Assembly: GCF_900205965.1 (NCBI RefSeq)
Contig: NZ_OAOF01000031.1
Location: 1 to 32,990, forward strand
DNA length: 32,990 nucleotides
Reading direction: 5' to 3'
DNA from: Lacrimispora amygdalina
GTDB taxonomy: Bacteria; Bacillota; Clostridia; Lachnospirales; Lachnospiraceae
The translations under genes and the position numbers were made by a program. Shown here piece after piece: positions 31,126-32,990 of the stretch. Under the pieces are notes generated by a model, which did no database searches, was not told where the DNA came from, and worked only from the letters and a program-made list of their open reading frames with translations. Numbering within the stretch: position 1 is the stretch's first letter; each line of letters opens with the position of its first letter.

Positions 31126-31464
31126 ATGAAAGAAAGGCATTTGTTAGATCGAAAAGATCTAGTGCAATGTTTAATGAATAACTATGAAGTTAATTGGAAG
31201 TTTCATGACTTGCTAACGGCAATAGATAAGATCCCATTGATACAAGAATCAATCAAGTGGATTCCGGTTTCTGAACAGTTACCAAAAGATTGGATTTTAG
31301 TATGGGTTACGGTGAAATATCCGTATGGAGTACATACTGAAAAGGCAAAATGGGAAGGTAGTTTTAAACACACTAACGGAAGAGATTTTAAATATCCGGT
31401 AGTTGCATGGAAACCATATTATTGCCCAAAGCCTTATACAGAAAATAGAGGGATTTACAGCTAA
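31126..31464 (+). CDS. DUF551-like phage protein, 112 aa
   Basis: The central and C-terminal part WIPVSEQLPKDWILVWV ... VVAWKPYYCPKPY matches the small DUF551 family common in phages, with the WIPVSE.LP and W.P.P.PY signatures. The function of the family is unknown. The N-terminal 40 residues are a helical extension. ATG follows AGTAGGAGGTCTGATAGAA. Confidence 0.78.
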   Translation: MKERHLLDRKDLVQCLMNNYEVNWKFHDLLTAIDKIPLIQESIKWIPVSEQLPKDWILVWVTVKYPYGVHTEKAKWEGSFKHTNGRDFKYPVVAWKPYYCPKPYTENRGIYS

Positions 31465-31498
31465 TATGTGATTGGGAAAATAATGGAGGTAAAATAGA

Positions 31499-31690
31499 AT
31501 GATAGTTGAAGTAATTTGCAATGGAGAATTTGTAAATGTTTGCAGAGATGGAAATAAACCAGTGAAAGGAATATATGGCAATCCTTTTGGAGAGCAGCTT
31601 CCGGTAATTGGAGACTATATTGAGTTAGGTTCACACAAAATAGATGCTTATGAAGGTAGTACCAATGAAAAAATATATAGTAAAAAGTAG
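31499..31690 (+). CDS. Small hypothetical protein, 63 aa
   Basis: ATG with AATGGAGGTAAAATAGA upstream. Glycine-rich, beta-type (MIVEVICNGEFVNVCRDGNKP). The end overlaps the next small gene by 26 bases. Not recognised. Confidence 0.6.
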   Translation: MIVEVICNGEFVNVCRDGNKPVKGIYGNPFGEQLPVIGDYIELGSHKIDAYEGSTNEKIYSKK

Positions 31691-31769
31691 GACATTTTCA
31701 GCATTTGCTGATTATAATCGTTCTTATTCTGATGAAAAATGTGTACTTGAAGTGGTGGAAGCAAACTGA
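31665..31769 (+). CDS. Small hypothetical protein, 34 aa
   Basis: ATG preceded by GAAGG eight bases upstream, overlapping the end of the gene at 31499. Translated start is MKKYIVKSRTFSAF. Its stop codon lies inside the repeated AACTGAAATTT. Too short for most gene finders. Confidence 0.42.
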   Translation: MKKYIVKSRTFSAFADYNRSYSDEKCVLEVVEAN

Positions 31770-31774
31770 AATTT
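31764..31774 (+). repeat. Intergenic repeat AACTGAAATTT, copy 2
   Basis: Contains the stop codon of the 34-aa frame and precedes the ribosome binding site for the 12-codon frame. Confidence 0.45.
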
Positions 31775-31790
31775 TATTGGAGGTATCAAT

Positions 31791-31829
31791 ATGAAATCTT
31801 TATCTGGTTGTATGTCAGGGAAGGAATAA
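31791..31829 (+). CDS. Possible 12-aa leader peptide
   Basis: ATG eight bases after a strong GGAGG. Product MKSLSGCMSGKE, then stop. It could be a regulatory leader or a remnant of a gene lost by deletion. Very short, so weakly supported. Confidence 0.25.
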   Translation: MKSLSGCMSGKE

Positions 31830-31848
31830 GCAGAAAGTAGGTAATTTT

Positions 31849-32175
31849 ATGAAAGATTATAATTATATTGTGTTTGCTATAACAATGCTTAGCACAGACA
31901 TATTATATAATGTTATTTATGTTTTATGGACAAGAAGAAAAATCAAAAAGAAATATCGGAATAAAGTAATGAAGAAGAATAGGCATACAGACGTGTATTC
32001 TCTCGATGGAACAGAAGATGAAATTATTGCTGAAATTGGAGAAAACGCTTATAACGAATTATTGAACATTGCTACTGCTAATTCAAGTTCGGCAAAAGAA
32101 AGATATGATAACTACAAAGACTTATCAAAACGCCTTATAAGTTATATTGAAGCTACTATTGGTAAGTTAAATTAG
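31849..32175 (+). CDS. Membrane-anchored hypothetical protein, 108 aa
   Basis: ATG with GTAGGTAATTTT upstream, a modest ribosome binding site. One membrane segment at about residues 6-27 (YIVFAITMLSTDILYNVIYVL), then a strongly basic stretch (TRRKIKKKYRNK), and a helical C-terminus. By the positive-inside rule the C-terminus is cytoplasmic. Not recognised. Confidence 0.63.
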   Translation: MKDYNYIVFAITMLSTDILYNVIYVLWTRRKIKKKYRNKVMKKNRHTDVYSLDGTEDEIIAEIGENAYNELLNIATANSSSAKERYDNYKDLSKRLISYIEATIGKLN

Positions 32176-32201
32176 TATTTGAATGATTAAAAGGAGTTTA
32201 T

Positions 32202-32432
32202 ATGACTGCAAATGAAAGAAACGATTTTTCGTATGGATTAGTACAAAATTATGTAATCGAAAAACATAATAATGTTGTATTTAATCGTGACAATACAGAA
32301 CCGTATTCTTATGCAAAGGGTCGGCTGAATGGTGCTTTGACTGCATTTGGATTAGACATGGTGGAAACTCCTTTGTATGTGATTATCGAGACTCGTAAAA
32401 AGAAAGAAGTGTTAAGATATCAAATTAGCTAA
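32202..32432 (+). CDS. Hypothetical protein, 76 aa
   Basis: ATG preceded by AAAAGGAGTTTAT. Small soluble protein, with GRLNGALTAFGLDM suggesting a helix and a beta-rich basic tail. Unknown family. Its stop is followed by AACTGAAATTT. Confidence 0.62.
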   Translation: MTANERNDFSYGLVQNYVIEKHNNVVFNRDNTEPYSYAKGRLNGALTAFGLDMVETPLYVIIETRKKKEVLRYQIS

Positions 32433-32442
32433 ACTGAAATTT
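32432..32442 (+). repeat. Intergenic repeat AACTGAAATTT, copy 3
   Basis: Third exact copy, directly at the stop of the gene at 32202. Confidence 0.45.
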
Positions 32443-32455
32443 GAAAGGATAAAAC

Positions 32456-32626
32456 ATGAATAAATATGAAATTAAATTCTATAAAAATGATGAAGAAATA
32501 GAAATCGAGGATATACCAGAAGAATATTTAAATGGAATCATTGAGTCTTGTAGAAATGAAATTGCAAGTAGAGAAAGAATGGAAAGAGTCTTAAAGAAAA
32601 TGCTAAACAACCAAACTGATATTTGA
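32456..32626 (+). CDS. Small acidic hypothetical protein, 56 aa
   Basis: ATG with GAAAGGATAAAAC upstream. Acidic start (NDEEIEIEDIPEEYL), then a basic helix (ERMERVLKKML). Possibly a small adaptor or inhibitor; not recognised. Confidence 0.55.
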   Translation: MNKYEIKFYKNDEEIEIEDIPEEYLNGIIESCRNEIASRERMERVLKKMLNNQTDI

Positions 32627-32649
32627 TAAAACAGAAGGGAGTGAAAATT

Positions 32650-32943
32650 ATGACTATTGAAACGCTGGAAAAAGCTAATGAGATTAAAAATGAAATTAAT
32701 AAATTAACAGTAGAGTGTGAGAGATTGCCTAGACAATACCTTGATTGGAGAGATAAAAAGCATGGATATTGGAAACGTATGCTGGTCGGGATAGGTAATA
32801 AAATATTTGTCAGATTTCCACAAAATTATGAGGGTGGTAAAAATATCATCATGGAATTAAACGAAGAAGATTTGAATGCTTTAGTTGAACTTAGAGAGAA
32901 GAAAATAGAATTGTTAAATCAGGAACTTGAAAAGTTAAATTAG
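32650..32943 (+). CDS. Hypothetical protein with helical termini, 97 aa
   Basis: Start at ATG 32650, after AAGGGAGTG; the frame is open to 32623 but the earlier codons precede the ribosome binding site. Two coiled-coil-like ends (TLEKANEIKNEINKL and REKKIELLNQELEKL) flank a compact basic middle (WKRMLVGIGNKIFVRF). Not recognised. Confidence 0.65.
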   Translation: MTIETLEKANEIKNEINKLTVECERLPRQYLDWRDKKHGYWKRMLVGIGNKIFVRFPQNYEGGKNIIMELNEEDLNALVELREKKIELLNQELEKLN

Positions 32944-32967
32944 GATTTAAAAGAGAAGGAGTTGTGT

Positions 32968-32990
32968 ATGGAATTAATACTAAAAAAGAT
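32968..32990 (+). CDS. Start of a gene cut by the window edge
   Basis: ATG preceded by GAGAAGGAGTTGTGT. Only seven codons (MELILKK) are inside the window. Confidence 0.5.

Noticed and set aside
1..32990. CRISPR array, insertion sequence or transposase
   Set aside because: No regularly spaced direct repeats and no transposase or integrase motifs were seen on either strand.

Overview
The window is low-GC DNA with strong AGGAGG-type ribosome binding sites, about 55 short closely packed genes and simple hairpin-plus-T-run terminators. This points to a Bacillota (Clostridia-like) host. All but two intact genes lie on the + strand, most products are small and unrecognisable, and the recognisable ones are typical cargo of large phages: NadD-like and RlaP-like nucleotidyltransferases, sirtuin, CYTH domain, DUF4406- and DUF551-like proteins, R2K-type ATP-grasp, compact radical SAM, GNAT, HAD phosphatase and calcineurin-like phosphoesterase. 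I infer an accessory or early region of a large (jumbo-like) phage or phage-plasmid. No structural, replication or packaging gene is visible, so a megaplasmid cannot be excluded.

Layout. 1-3500: a hypothetical gene, a NadD-like adenylyltransferase, a fused deoxyribosyltransferase-like/CYTH protein and a sirtuin, which together look like NAD or nucleotide metabolism. 3543-7345: short operons of unknown genes separated by terminators. 7368-7724: a small minus-strand gene. 7902-9756: an ATP-grasp enzyme, a small barrel-like protein and a radical SAM enzyme, a possible modification cassette. 9789-17566: unknown genes mixed with a metallophosphoesterase, a zinc-ribbon microprotein, a HAD phosphatase, a RelE-like/coiled-coil protein, a possible ParB-fold protein and a DUF4406-like protein. 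Two perfect tandem palindromes lie at 15895-15923. 17676-19451: a minus-strand DUF4365-type protein, a defence candidate, with a host-like extended -10 promoter and a bidirectional terminator. 19664-24920: a DUF6273-like protein, a GNAT, unknown genes, an RlaP-like nucleotidyltransferase and a lipoprotein. 24984-25273: a frameshifted minus-strand gene relic. 25372-26545: two unknown genes. 26671-31015: a five-gene ABC system consisting of a permease, an ATPase, a coiled-coil protein, a membrane-anchored PspA-like protein and a membrane-anchored solute-binding protein fused to an OmpA peptidoglycan-binding domain. 31126-32990: DUF551-like and other small genes, the last cut by the window edge.

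Regulation. A recurrent motif, CATACTAT or the weaker CATATTA, lies just after terminators and roughly 15-70 bases before the next ribosome binding site in more than a dozen gaps. No good TTGACA/TATAAT pairs were noticed at these places. I read it as the element's own promoter class. The DUF4365 gene instead carries TGTTATAAT, a host sigma-A extended -10.

The strongest candidates for an undescribed system are the ABC/PspA/OmpA operon, the NAD-related cluster, the ATP-grasp/radical SAM cassette and the separately controlled DUF4365 gene.
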